Positions 22,379-29,380 of a stretch of 34,799 bases of DNA are shown here, in pieces. The notes beneath the pieces are model-generated. The model was not told the origin of the DNA and did not search any database. It saw only the letters and a program-made list of their open reading frames with translations. The DNA lies in contig NZ_JACVOO010000021.1 of NCBI RefSeq assembly GCF_018882405.1, forward strand, positions 1-34,799. Direction: 5' to 3'. The position numbers were made by a program, and so were the translations under genes. Within the stretch, counting starts at the first letter, position 1. Each line of letters opens with the position of its first letter. This DNA is from Polynucleobacter sp. 31A-FELB. Its GTDB lineage: Bacteria; Pseudomonadota; Gammaproteobacteria; Burkholderiales; Burkholderiaceae.

Positions 22379-23652
22379 GGTGAATCTCCCTCGATGACAC
22401 GCATCCGCAGCATGTGCTTCTCAAGATCGGTTTCGGCAGCCATATCAGGTATTTCTCTGGCTACATCCTCAAATGTCCCATTGAGAAATGTCAACCTAGC
22501 ATCGCCTTGATCCATCAGGCTCATGATTTTGCAAAGGTACGCATTTGTCCTGGCTGTGCCTAGATTGCCAGTTTGTTCATCATCTTCATTCAAGTCATTT
22601 TTATCACCACCGTCCGCTACGTGTTTGTGAGCATCTACACTTTTGACCAAGGCAGGATCAACAATTACAACCTTGAGCCCAAGGTTTGAACGTATTGCAG
22701 ACAGGATGGGTTCAGCGATATGATTATCATTGAATCCAAAGCCAACAATCAATAAACCCGTATTCGGCTCTCTCAATGCGGACTGCAAGGCAGCGATCAT
22801 TTCAAGATACGGCTGTGAAAAGGCTTGTTCATACTTGCTGCTTCGCGGATAAATAAGAAGGGGTTTGTCGGTGTCGTGCTTCTTTTCAATATCACCCGCA
22901 CAGCGTTCCCAATCTATTGACCCGTGCAGCTTGTAAAGGTGAAAAACATTGGGTATGAATGCCGATGCATCACCTTCCGAACCTCGCCGAACTATGTCGT
23001 ACGTGAAATAGACAGGATCAAACGTTGGCGGGAGTGTGGGTGAAAAACCATCAATCACAACAAAGCGCCCAGCTTTTGCTGCGTGTTCAAAACAGAGGTC
23101 GTAATTGGTAGTGAAAATCTTTGCTCGACTTTTCCCTGAGGAGCGACGAGCAATCCGTTGAAGGAATGCGCCATGTACAGGCAACGAGTCCGCACTTTTT
23201 AAGAAGTTGACGGCTGTACGAATTTCTGTTTCCGCCAGTTGGATAAAAGCCTGAAGCCGCTCTAGCTCTCCACCACGCAGAAAGTTTTCGGCGATTTTGC
23301 AAGCTGACAGTAATTCCTCGATGTTTTCGTTACCTGTGGTGTGACGAACGCTTTCAAGAAGCACTTTCCACTGGCTTTCATCGCCTGATTCATAGGCTGC
23401 CTTCACTCGCCCCCAGAGGTCGGGCATTGTTGGAGCCTTTCTTTTTGGAGGAACGGAATCATCTATCAGGCAAAGTGAGGTTCCAAGACCTGAGAGCACA
23501 ATCAAATTTTGGCACCGCACAATTTCAGCCAGTGAGCGGTGAATCTGCTCCTTCGCCTCGTCTCGGTCCGACTTCTTTTCACCTGATGCCGTTGAACTAA
23601 TCGATGATGGCATCAGCCATGATTTATTTGTGTATGCAGACCTGATTTTCAT
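22375..23652 (-). CDS. SIR2-domain NADase of a SIR2-HerA defence system
   Basis: This 425-residue protein has SIR2 motifs in order: a divergent GAGxS loop (SGLGTS, 54-59), the NAD-binding TTNYD (181-185), and YKLHGSIDW with the presumed catalytic His243. LLIVGFGFNDNHIAEPIL follows, as in the STIR/SIR2_2 group. Such proteins act as NAD+ hydrolases in ThsA, DSR and SIR2-HerA defence. The ATG at 23652 precedes a lysine/serine-rich 45-residue N-terminus. It is the first gene of the operon, with herA overlapping by four bases. Confidence 0.9.
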   Translation of the reverse strand: MKIRSAYTNKSWLMPSSISSTASGEKKSDRDEAKEQIHRSLAEIVRCQNLIVLSGLGTSLCLIDDSVPPKRKAPTMPDLWGRVKAAYESGDESQWKVLLESVRHTTGNENIEELLSACKIAENFLRGGELERLQAFIQLAETEIRTAVNFLKSADSLPVHGAFLQRIARRSSGKSRAKIFTTNYDLCFEHAAKAGRFVVIDGFSPTLPPTFDPVYFTYDIVRRGSEGDASAFIPNVFHLYKLHGSIDWERCAGDIEKKHDTDKPLLIYPRSSKYEQAFSQPYLEMIAALQSALREPNTGLLIVGFGFNDNHIAEPILSAIRSNLGLKVVIVDPALVKSVDAHKHVADGGDKNDLNEDDEQTGNLGTARTNAYLCKIMSLMDQGDARLTFLNGTFEDVAREIPDMAAETDLEKHMLRMRVIEGDSP

Positions 23653-23794
23653 TTAACCCCTTTTTATACCTACAACAATAAACCCATTACTTTCGCCTGG
23701 CCCAGCAAACACTTAATCATTTCTACAGACTACCGTGCAGAGCTTATTCTCGGATTGAGCATTCTTTACTTCCCTGTAGTTTACTAATGTATTT

Positions 23795-23880
23795 CTTATG
23801 TAACACTCATACCGGCGATAAGCCTATCCTGCACTAGATTCATAGTTGTTCATGCACTAGATTCATAGTTGTTCATGAGC
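23795..23880 (+). other. Candidate oriT (RP4-like nic sequence)
   Basis: CCTATCCTGC at 23823-23832 is identical to the core of the RP4 nic region, and MOBP relaxases commonly cut at YATCCTG/Y; the predicted nick is between 23831 and 23832. Short inverted arms CTTAT (23795-23799) and ATAAG (23818-23822), plus GGC/GCC around GATAA, lie directly upstream, and direct repeats lie directly downstream. The site is intergenic and a MOBP relaxase is encoded 3 kb away. A 10-base match alone could arise by chance. Confidence 0.4.
23830..23875 (+). repeat. 23-bp perfect tandem duplication
   Basis: TGCACTAGATTCATAGTTG plus TTCA occurs at 23830-23852 and again at 23853-23875 without a mismatch. The first copy begins within the candidate nic sequence. 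It lies in the 500-bp gap between the SIR2 gene and the amidotransferase gene. Confidence 0.85.
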
Positions 23881-24115
23881 AACTTTTTCAGTCATTCCAC
23901 CACCGAATTTGCTAGATGGGTCGAAGGTTTGGATTTTGGCTGAACTTGCAGATTGCGCCTCCCATCAAATGCCCATTGAAACCCATAAACCGCTTTTTGC
24001 GCCCTGATATTCGATTCCCATAGCCCATCCCATATTTTGATTCCCTTATTGGATTTTGATTGATCTGAGCTGGCTTCAGAGTTGCTACGTAGCAACTTTT
24101 TAATCGTTCACCACC
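23866..24115 (+). repeat. Pair of imperfect 38-bp direct repeats with terminator-like hairpins
   Basis: Copy 1 (about 23866-23903) contains GTTGTTCATGAGCAAC followed by TTTTTCAGTCATTCCACCACC. Copy 2 (about 24079-24115) contains the perfect palindrome GTTGCTACGTAGCAAC at 24081-24096 followed by TTTTTAATCGTTCACCACC. Each is a hairpin plus T-run in plus orientation although no plus-strand gene precedes them. About 175 bases of unremarkable sequence lie between. They could be terminators of an unseen transcript or recombination/transfer-related repeats. Confidence 0.55.
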
Positions 24116-24161
24116 CCAGATCGGAATGGTGAACTTTCAAAAATGAGGTTTACGCCAAAAC

Positions 24162-25118
24162 CTAGTAATCCTCCCCCACAAGTACCTTGATATAGCGAGT
24201 AGCTTTCACAGGATTTTCCATAACCGCTATAAATTCACGCTCCAGCATATTGCCCTCTCTTAGGCACTCCAATATCTCAAAGAAAGCATCCATACCCATG
24301 CGATAGATAAATTCATAGGCAAGCGCAAAATCAATGTCGCTGGCTTGCTTGAACCCAAAATATGAGAGATCAGCAAGTTCGCTCTCAATATGCAGATAAA
24401 TTTCCTCATCTTCTAGCTCTAGCATTTCTTCTTCGATTAAGGATTGATTACCCCATGAACTAAGTCCGTAGCGAGATTTGGCTATTGGCAATACAGTCAC
24501 TTCCTGCCCCCAGTTTGCCTTCTTCGAATTTTTCGATACTTGATATGGTGCTGACCATGCGTAAGTATTGGATAACCACAAACCACCCCATTGCACCCCT
24601 ACATTTTGGTTAATAACTTGGTATCTGCCCGTGTTATCCATCAGCACAAACTTATTACCTGACCCAATATGCTCAGCCACTATTTCAGCGAATGGCTCTG
24701 TGAAGGCAAAATCAGGATTCTTAGCCAACATCGGTACAAGATAATTTTTGATGTAGTGCCATGTATCGGACTTGGCTTCATCTGAAGCATTACCAGTAGA
24801 TAAAATTCCGTTGTGCATGAGCCATAAATCAATGCCATGTTCTTGTTGATTTAATACTTCGTAGGGATGGCAATTATCAAGATTAATATCGCCATGGGTT
24901 TTCATGCGAAGGTGAAAGGCGCAAAACTTACCTGTGATTTCTTTGTTATAGAAGCTCTCAAAATCCTTGGCAGTTTTAGGCAATATTTTCTTGACTATCA
25001 GCTTGCCACCTTCGGCATACATCACGCCGACACCATCTTGATTGTGTGAGTAAAAATCTGCTAACCATTCTTTACTTAGCTTGGGCGCATCTTGATGTTG
25101 AATAACGAGTAAGCACAT
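24162..25118 (-). CDS. Class II glutamine amidotransferase-like (Ntn) protein
   Basis: This 318-residue protein begins MCLLV, so Cys2 would become the N-terminal nucleophile after Met removal. Further Ntn-amidotransferase features are HNQDGVGVMY (25-34), FHLRMKTHG with Arg71, and LWLMHNGIL (HNG at 102-104). Class II amidotransferases release ammonia from glutamine; the C-terminal 120 residues are acidic and unassigned. An AAAGGAGGT ribosome site sets the start. It lies 2 bp after an amidoligase gene, matching reported genomic pairing of these families in phages and bacteria. The acceptor is unknown. It may instead cleave gamma-glutamyl or amide bonds made by its partner. Confidence 0.75.
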   Translation of the reverse strand: MCLLVIQHQDAPKLSKEWLADFYSHNQDGVGVMYAEGGKLIVKKILPKTAKDFESFYNKEITGKFCAFHLRMKTHGDINLDNCHPYEVLNQQEHGIDLWLMHNGILSTGNASDEAKSDTWHYIKNYLVPMLAKNPDFAFTEPFAEIVAEHIGSGNKFVLMDNTGRYQVINQNVGVQWGGLWLSNTYAWSAPYQVSKNSKKANWGQEVTVLPIAKSRYGLSSWGNQSLIEEEMLELEDEEIYLHIESELADLSYFGFKQASDIDFALAYEFIYRMGMDAFFEILECLREGNMLEREFIAVMENPVKATRYIKVLVGEDY

Positions 25119-25120
25119 GA

Positions 25121-26446
25121 TTACGCTACCTCCTTTAAGCTATCAGGGCTGATTAAGCTAAATGCGCCCAGAGTTAAGCCATCGGCTCGCACAATCCCTT
25201 TTTGATCTAAATACTCTCTTAGGTATTTGGTATCTTTTAGGTTCTCTGCTTGGCATAGGTATTCCAAGAATTGCTCGGTGGTTAGCTTTGCTTTAGATGA
25301 TTTTTTGCAGAAAAAATAGGTGGCGTAAGCAAATTGCAAGCAAGCCATAATCGTTTCAAAACGTAATGTGCCTTTGAATAAGCGAAATTCAATCGTGGCT
25401 GGATTCTGAAAGTTCACCGCCTCATAGCGATCTTGATTCAGGTTTGATAGTTGATGCTCTTTATTATTTTTAAAGTGCTTAACGGCAAACTTCTTCCACT
25501 CTTGGTTATTCTTCTTGTCCTTAAAGGCGCACCATCTACTTTCATCCCGTCTAGCAATAGCTTTGATTAACAGGCGATTGGCAGGGTCGTTAATGAACTC
25601 GATAATTTTTGTGCCATGTAAGACGCTCATATCCGCTTTGGAGATATGAACATGAAGCCCACAAGTTTTAGTGTCGTGGCTTCGTGCGCCTACAAATCGC
25701 TCTTTAAAGAAGGAAAGTTGCTTTTCGTGGACATCTAGTCCAGTCCAACCTGTAACCATTTCAAAACCATGATTTAGTGAGCCATCATTCTCACAAAGGG
25801 CATAGAGGTATTTTTGCTCGTTACTGGTTTTGTGTAGAGAAAGGTTATCGAGTAAATACTCGGCACGTTCTTCTCTATCACCTTCACGAATTTCAATTTC
25901 CAATTCCATGCCAAGATAAACGGCTGGCTTTCTACTATCAAAACTGGATGGGATTTTGTTTAATCTTCTTTTGCTAGAGTGATAACCGCCAATCGCCCCA
26001 TCACTAGAATCATCATCGTAGTCATCGCTATATTCATCTGATACATAACGATCTTCACGGTCTGACCAGTAATAGTGCTCATCTAGACAATGCTGGCAAT
26101 ACGAACCATCGCCATCCACTGACGAGCAATCTTCGTCATAGACTAACTTTCGGCAATGGTCGCACCAGCATACATTTGCATCAAAGGCATTTTCAAACAA
26201 ACGATAGGCTTCTGAAATATGGATTGCACTTTCATTGATTAGCTCCATTGCCTCATCAGAGGCACTATTGCGAATTGCCTTAGCTATTGCCTTGCCTAGT
26301 TCAAAATTCTTAATCTTGTTGCTAATAAAGTTTGTAAGCCAGCCACCATTGCGGTGATAAAGCGCATTGCCCGTTATGTTTGATTTAATGCAAAACCGAA
26401 CATACTCATTGGTTGCACCATTACTTCTAAGTTCAATTAAATTCAT
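25121..26446 (-). CDS. Amidoligase (glutamine synthetase-fold COOH-NH2 ligase) with zinc-binding N-terminus
   Basis: In this 441-residue protein, residues about 90-125 hold CWCDHC...C...CQHC, a probable zinc-binding treble-clef or ribbon. An acidic linker (DEYSDDYDDDSSD) follows. Residues 177-440 match the amidoligase family: YLGMELEIEI, LCENDGSLNHGFEMVTGW, TCGLHVHIS and ATIEFRLFKGTLRFETIMA, supplying the Glu/His/Arg set used for ATP and metal binding. The family forms amide or peptide bonds between carboxylates and amines. An AAGGACAA ribosome site precedes the ATG. It is the first gene of an operon with the Ntn protein and sits in a defence-rich mobile region; the substrate is unknown. Confidence 0.82.
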   Translation of the reverse strand: MNLIELRSNGATNEYVRFCIKSNITGNALYHRNGGWLTNFISNKIKNFELGKAIAKAIRNSASDEAMELINESAIHISEAYRLFENAFDANVCWCDHCRKLVYDEDCSSVDGDGSYCQHCLDEHYYWSDREDRYVSDEYSDDYDDDSSDGAIGGYHSSKRRLNKIPSSFDSRKPAVYLGMELEIEIREGDREERAEYLLDNLSLHKTSNEQKYLYALCENDGSLNHGFEMVTGWTGLDVHEKQLSFFKERFVGARSHDTKTCGLHVHISKADMSVLHGTKIIEFINDPANRLLIKAIARRDESRWCAFKDKKNNQEWKKFAVKHFKNNKEHQLSNLNQDRYEAVNFQNPATIEFRLFKGTLRFETIMACLQFAYATYFFCKKSSKAKLTTEQFLEYLCQAENLKDTKYLREYLDQKGIVRADGLTLGAFSLISPDSLKEVA

Positions 26447-26609
26447 TTGCTTGTCCTTTTTAAATAATTAAAAGAACCGCAAAAATCACCTTTACCCCCT
26501 AAAACTTTTTTCCTTGCTTTTCATCTTTCAAGGGTTTGGGTGTTCCTCACGGTTGGACGAGCTGCAGGGCGATGGGGGCTACGGGTCAAGAGAACCGTGG
26601 AATAAATGT

Positions 26610-26646
26610 CAGGGACACACACCAAGAAATTTCTTGTGTGTCCCTG
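26610..26646 (+). repeat. Large REP-like inverted repeat
   Basis: CAGGGACACAC at 26610-26620 with ACCAAGAAA after it pairs with TTTCTTGTGTGTCCCTG at 26630-26646, leaving a 3-base bulge. The GGGACACAC arms resemble terminal hairpins seen around REP-associated transposases, but no transposase gene lies nearby. Confidence 0.6.
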
Positions 26647-26988
26647 GCGTTTTATGCCGCGAAAGTCTCTTGAAGAGCAGGGCGTTTGTGCTAAGCATGA
26701 GCACAAAGAGCCCTAAACGACCCGTAGAACACAGAGAACCAAGATCGGTACAACTGTGAGGTTGATAGTTATTGTCAGGCGCAGCAATGAACGCGTTCAT
26801 TGCAAGCTTGGCAAATCAATATCGTGTGCTCGAACGAGCACACACTTAAAGATGTTCGGAAGATTGCTTTAATCATACTTTTGCTAGCTAAGCGCAGCAA
26901 AAGTCATATTTGATTATTGTTTGAATTCGTATTGCCATTCGAAAATCCAAGTTAAATGGGTAAATTTATAGATCTGCTCGTTTGAGCA

Positions 26989-27009
26989 GGAACTGCCGTT
27001 CCATTTTTT
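26989..27009 (+). terminator. Rho-independent terminator ending the hairpin region
   Basis: GGAAC at 26989-26993, a TGCC loop and GTTCC at 26998-27002 are followed by A and a run of seven T residues. Orientation is plus, so it would end a transcript coming from the hairpin-rich region rather than the minus-strand amidoligase operon. The remaining gap to the recombinase (27011-27207) shows nothing else I can name. Confidence 0.6.
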
Positions 27010-27207
27010 TCTTGATCCCATACGAGACCGGTGGTCCTACCCAGCGGCACTGCTAACTTCCATCCTAATGACGATTAAATACTTAAAGTGATGAAGGTGA
27101 TCGGTAACTCTTGCCTCTCCCATAAATAAGGGGTTTTGATTCCAATATTTAACGAGCTCTAGAGTCTAAAATCTTTCGCTGAAAAATAGTTTTAGTAAAG
27201 ATGGCTA

Positions 27208-28188
27208 ATGCGGAGTGAGCAATTAATAGAGCAATTCTTAAATTCTGGCTGGCTTAATAATTATTGGTCCAGCAACACCATCAAAACCTACCGGAAGGAG
27301 CTCCTAACCTTTAGCAAGTGGCTTAAAGCATATGAAGGGAAGGGCCTCTTAGGCGCAACATCTGAAGATATTTTAGGCTTTCTAGAAATCACGGCCACCA
27401 ATCGAGTGCGCACACATAATTTACGCATCTCAATTTTGCGACGCCTCTATCGATACCTAGATCGTGAGTGCAAACTAGAATTAAACCCTTGCTTAGGACT
27501 CAGACCCATTAAGTCCCAGCAATCCCTTCCAAATATTCTTTCGGAGCTAGAGGTAACCAGGCTCATTGAATCGCCGGACACAACGACACCAATTGGCCTA
27601 AGGGATAGGGCCATGCTCGAGCTACTCTATGCAACTGGGATGCGGGTAAGTGAGCTGGTTATGCTGGAAATTACAAGCCTATATCTGCCTGATCAGTACA
27701 TTATCGTTCGCGCCAATACGAGTAAATCCAAGTCGGATCGCATTGTTCCTTTTGGGGCAATTGCAGCGCACTGGCTATCTCGGTACCTAGAGGAAATACG
27801 ATCAAGACTCTACAGAGTGAGGGTTGCAGCTGGCTCCAGAGCAAATTTCGTATTCCTTGGCAAGGGCAAAGGAGGGCGATTTCATACTCGAACTTGCCGC
27901 CTAATCGTAAAGCGGCATGCGCTACGTGCCGGCATCACCAGAAGGGTCTGCCCACACACCCTTAGGCATTCGTTTGCCACCCATCTACTTAATGGCGGCG
28001 CAAATCTAATTGTGATCCAAAAGCTACTTGGCCATGCGAGCATCCAAACCACGCAAATCTACACCCATACGTCAATTGCAAGGCTAAAACGAGTTCACAA
28101 ACAGCATCACCCCAGAGGTGGCAGTTTCCGCAATATAGCTCTTGAGAAAGGCCGGCACCATCAACCCGATCCAAGCATCAGCAAATAG
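27208..28188 (+). CDS. XerC/XerD-like tyrosine recombinase
   Basis: This 326-residue protein has an N-terminal SAM-like core-binding domain (TIKTYRKELLTFSKWLKAY). The catalytic domain shows Arg146 in TGMRVSELV, a beta-hairpin Lys in SKSDR, HTLRH (His250, Arg253), GH at 275-276 and the nucleophile Tyr285 in IYTH, so the active site is complete. It resembles XerD more than P4-type integrases, so the target may be a dif-like or intergenic site rather than a tRNA. It is the probable integration enzyme of the mobilisable element. The C-terminal 30 residues are basic and atypical. The substrate sites are not identified. Confidence 0.9.
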   Translation: MRSEQLIEQFLNSGWLNNYWSSNTIKTYRKELLTFSKWLKAYEGKGLLGATSEDILGFLEITATNRVRTHNLRISILRRLYRYLDRECKLELNPCLGLRPIKSQQSLPNILSELEVTRLIESPDTTTPIGLRDRAMLELLYATGMRVSELVMLEITSLYLPDQYIIVRANTSKSKSDRIVPFGAIAAHWLSRYLEEIRSRLYRVRVAAGSRANFVFLGKGKGGRFHTRTCRLIVKRHALRAGITRRVCPHTLRHSFATHLLNGGANLIVIQKLLGHASIQTTQIYTHTSIARLKRVHKQHHPRGGSFRNIALEKGRHHQPDPSISK

Positions 28189-28197
28189 ATAGGGTAA

Positions 28198-28524
28198 TTA
28201 CGCCAAATTGAGCCTGGAAGTACCGGGGTGCTGTGGGTGCTTGCTTCTTGGCCTACGCACAATGAGATCCACATCCACGCCCAGAAGATTGATGCATTCA
28301 AGCATTTTGCCGATACTAAGGGTGCTTATCTGCAGGGTTGGGTCTTTTGCATAACCCAGAAGCACGGAAAGCTTCGATGGACTTATTTGCATCAATACTG
28401 CTGCCTCCACCTGTTTTAATTCACGCCATTCGATCATTGAGGCTATCGCACCAGCCAAACTTATCCTGAGCTCATCATTTTTGCCTGAATTTCCCCCGGC
28501 GACATTGCTTTCGACTGTACTCAT
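28198..28524 (-). CDS. XRE/HigA2-like helix-turn-helix protein
   Basis: This 108-residue protein contains an HTH of the antitoxin-like type: WRELKQVEAAVLMQISPSKLSVLLG, then STLSIGKMLECINLLGVDVDLIV, as in the HTH_37/XRE family that pairs with HigB-like toxins. No toxin gene is adjacent, so it is an orphan. It is convergent with the recombinase, with stop codons about 10 bp apart, and could repress recombinase or element genes. The C-terminus is basic (RRPRSKHPQHPGTSRLN). Confidence 0.75.
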   Translation of the reverse strand: MSTVESNVAGGNSGKNDELRISLAGAIASMIEWRELKQVEAAVLMQISPSKLSVLLGYAKDPTLQISTLSIGKMLECINLLGVDVDLIVRRPRSKHPQHPGTSRLNLA

Positions 28525-28814
28525 TTGTTTTTTCCAAGTTTCCTAATTAGGTAATTTTGCACCATTTTCCAAAGATCATCTATTGATATTTCTCAGAAAA
28601 TTGGCTGAAATCGGCTTTAATATTTATTGCTGTAATGGAGCATTAAGCCCTTGCAATTAGTGCAATCCTTTGTTAATCTGTCGTTAACTTAATTCTTACG
28701 GAGGATGGTTCTAGTTTTTTCTTGACTTTTTTAAATCAATTCAAGATGCGTATAATCATTATTATGTCAAATAAGAAATACAACTAAGAAAGCATCATCA
28801 AATAAGCACTACGT
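28525..28814. other. AT-rich intergenic region, likely element/chromosome junction
   Basis: There is no gene. The stretch is AT-rich and holds the divergent promoters of the HTH gene and the channel gene; TATAAT occurs at 28751-28756, but no well-spaced -35 is evident. Gene content changes from accessory to ordinary chromosome here, so a recombination junction is plausible, though I found no clear repeat marking it. Confidence 0.35.
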
Positions 28815-29354
28815 ATGAACTTCATTGATCATTTCATCAAACTTCCAGGCTTTAGTAGCCTACCTAGTTTCAGCACCCTGTTCTCTGAGATTAATACGGA
28901 CATGGGCAATAGCGAGATTTGGTTTGTACTGATTCTGGCATGCTTGATGCTGACATTTCACGGTGTTGCGGTACTGATGATTGCCGGGGCTTTTCATTGG
29001 TTGGATCGTAAGCTTGAAAATAAACGTGTGTACGGGGCAAATTTCCTGTCGTATTTCATCGCCATATTGTTGATTATTGCCAGTCACTTCATGGAAATCG
29101 TTGCCTGGTCTTACGTTTGTGTTGCCTTACAGGTCTTCCCAACCAATCCGCAGACTTTCTACTTTGCAGGCGAAATGTATACAACGGTTGGATACGGTGA
29201 CTACACGCTTTCAGAGCGCTGGAGAATCCTACCCATCATCATCTCGTTCTCTGGCATCTTTGCCGTATCAATGTCAGGTGCGGCCTTGTATTCCATGATG
29301 GGCGCCTTATTGAACCGTTCAAACCAGAATCCTAAGTCCGGGTCTGGATTCTAA
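28815..29354 (+). CDS. Potassium channel-like membrane protein (Ion_trans_2)
   Basis: This 179-residue protein has about four hydrophobic segments (near residues 35-60, 76-92, 95-106 and 138-162). The selectivity filter TTVGYGDY at 123-130 lies in a pore loop before the last helix, the hallmark of two-TM-type K+ channel domains. It sits in the inner membrane and would conduct K+. There is no cytosolic RCK/TrkA-N domain, so gating is unknown. It stands alone, divergent from the HTH gene. Confidence 0.8.
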   Translation: MNFIDHFIKLPGFSSLPSFSTLFSEINTDMGNSEIWFVLILACLMLTFHGVAVLMIAGAFHWLDRKLENKRVYGANFLSYFIAILLIIASHFMEIVAWSYVCVALQVFPTNPQTFYFAGEMYTTVGYGDYTLSERWRILPIIISFSGIFAVSMSGAALYSMMGALLNRSNQNPKSGSGF

Positions 29355-29380
29355 AACGCTTGATTGGAAGGTTTTCCGGC

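Larger units (their letters stand above)
26548..27010 (+). other. Hairpin-rich non-coding region, possible structured RNA
   Basis: The series of inverted repeats includes CACGGTT 26548-26554 with AACCGTG 26593-26599; the large hairpin 26610-26646; the perfect palindrome GCAATGAACGCGTTCATTGC 26784-26803; GTGTGCTCG/CGAGCACAC 26824-26843; ACTTTTGCT/AGCAAAAGT 26877-26904; CTGCTC/GAGCAG 26974-26989; and a terminator at the end. No credible protein frame spans it. The order, ending in an intrinsic terminator in plus orientation, is compatible with a plus-strand non-coding RNA, but recombinase binding sites or REP-like debris are alternatives. Confidence 0.5.

Noticed and set aside
23892..24095. Minus-strand 67-codon frame downstream of the candidate oriT
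   Set aside because: It starts inside one imperfect repeat and ends near the other, with no recognisable motif; more likely chance in a repeat region.
26514..26800. Several short frames on both strands in the hairpin region
   Set aside because: They arise from inverted repeats, overlap each other on both strands and lack ribosome sites; the DNA structure explains them better.
26548..27010. Retron-type non-coding RNA
   Set aside because: No reverse transcriptase gene is encoded anywhere in the window.
27035..27050. Short match to the 3' end of tRNA-Thr (CAGCGGCAC)
   Set aside because: Only about nine or ten bases agree, too short to call an attachment-site copy.
28722..28756. Sigma70 promoter with TTGACT and TATAAT before the channel gene
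   Set aside because: The spacing is 23 bases, too long for a standard promoter; only the -10-like box is mentioned.
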